Source of the DNA: DASUME01 sp041179425 | GTDB lineage: Bacteria > Myxococcota_A > Polyangia > Polyangiales > DASUME01 | Direction: 5' to 3' | Length of the DNA: 5,626 nt | Assembly: GCA_041179425.1 (NCBI GenBank) | Contig: JBEGTL010000553.1 | Span: 1-5,626 of the forward strand | Shown: one piece after another, positions 5,256 through 5,626 of the stretch | Numbering within the stretch: the first letter of the stretch is position 1 | Layout: every line of letters starts with the position of its first letter | Program-made: the position numbers and the translations under genes | The notes under the pieces: model-generated | Database searches by the model: none | What the model saw: only the letters and a program-made list of their open reading frames with translations | Told to the model about the DNA's origin: nothing

Positions 5256-5626
5256 ATGCGAGAGAGCTACGGATGTTGCGCGTTGGTCTTGTTGTTTGGC
5301 TGCACCGGCTATGTGGTCGAGCAGCCTCTCCCGCCGCTCGACGCCGGGAGCATACCCAGCGCAGCACCCGTTGAACTTCCTGCTCCCGCTCCCGTCGAGG
5401 TGGAGGAGCCTCGTGTGGACGCCGGCACGATGGCCTTTTCCCTGCGCATCGCGAACGACCACCAGCTCGCTGACTACCTGACCGATGGAGAAGGCCGTGC
5501 CCTCTACATGTTTACGGACGATGTCCCGGACCGCGACGAGGCCGCCTGCGTGGGTGACTGCGCGCTCGCCTTTCCGCCGTTCGACCTCGTGCTCGAGAGC
5601 GACACGCCGCCTGTGTTCGAGGACGG
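5256..5626 (+). CDS. YxFxxD-motif lipoprotein (Lipoprotein_15/COG4315-like), partial at the right edge
   Basis: 123 codons are visible and the frame is open at the window edge. A very short signal peptide (MRESYGCCALVLLFG) with lipobox LFGC gives lipid-modified Cys16. Residues 17-60 are a Pro/Glu/Ala tether with two DAG tripeptides. From about residue 70 the reading LADYLTDGEGRALYMFTDD carries the family motif Y-x-F-x-x-D (Y84, F86, D89). A CVGDC pair (98-102) and ALAFPPF follow, as in the secreted repeat family PF03640 ('lipoprotein with Yx(FWY)xxD motif'). Family members often carry two such repeats, so a second may lie beyond the edge. The biochemical role of the family is unknown to me; the conserved CxxxC suggests a disulfide or redox role. 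It lies 32 bp after the previous gene on the same strand, so it is probably the fourth gene of the sigma-54 operon. Confidence 0.88.
   Translation, partial: MRESYGCCALVLLFGCTGYVVEQPLPPLDAGSIPSAAPVELPAPAPVEVEEPRVDAGTMAFSLRIANDHQLADYLTDGEGRALYMFTDDVPDRDEAACVGDCALAFPPFDLVLESDTPPVFED

Noticed and set aside
1195..5626. MtrCAB-type porin-cytochrome conduit
   Set aside because: No multihaem (about 10-haem) cytochromes and no large 28-strand-type barrel are present; only an analogy is justified.
1..5626. tRNA, rRNA, CRISPR array, insertion sequence or strong Rho-independent terminator
   Set aside because: Read on both strands: no cloverleaf, spaced repeat array, transposase or stem followed by a T-tract was found.

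Overview
This window reads as high-GC Myxococcota (myxobacterial) DNA. The evidence is the strong G/C third-position bias, a sigma-54 activator with an N-terminal FHA domain, and exported lipoproteins whose linkers are built from 'DAG/DAA' tripeptides. The phylum is an inference from style, because no marker gene is present.

Layout. Positions 1-882 (minus strand) hold most of a sigma-54 enhancer-binding protein (FHA plus AAA+ domain); its C-terminus runs off the left edge. Positions 883-1194 are a 312-bp divergent regulatory region. It carries overlapping dyads near the activator gene, three copies of the heptamer CCAACAG (one inverted), a 10-bp-phased triple TGCCGA repeat in a locally A/T-rich patch, and a near-consensus -24/-12 sigma-54 promoter pointing right, with its predicted start at about 1151. 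Positions 1195-5626 hold four tightly packed plus-strand genes: a di-haem c-type cytochrome lipoprotein (1195-3174), an exported protein with an N-terminal periplasmic domain and a C-terminal outer-membrane-barrel-like half (3209-4588), a cytochrome-like lipoprotein with an unusual CX4CH motif (4585-5223), and a YxFxxD (Lipoprotein_15/COG4315-like) lipoprotein cut by the right edge (5256-5626+). Gaps are 34 bp, a 4-bp stop/start overlap, and 32 bp, so a single operon is likely.

How it may work together (inference). A phospho-threonine signal read by the FHA domain would switch the activator on. The activator would bind the CCAACAG sites 110-150 bp upstream of the start and drive the sigma-54 promoter. 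The transcript encodes an envelope set of haem lipoproteins, a small barrel protein and a YxFxxD lipoprotein, which is plausible for envelope or extracellular redox chemistry. The gene set does not match a named porin-cytochrome system that I recognise. The combination of a kinase-linked sigma-54 switch with this cytochrome/barrel/lipoprotein operon is the most interesting content of the window.
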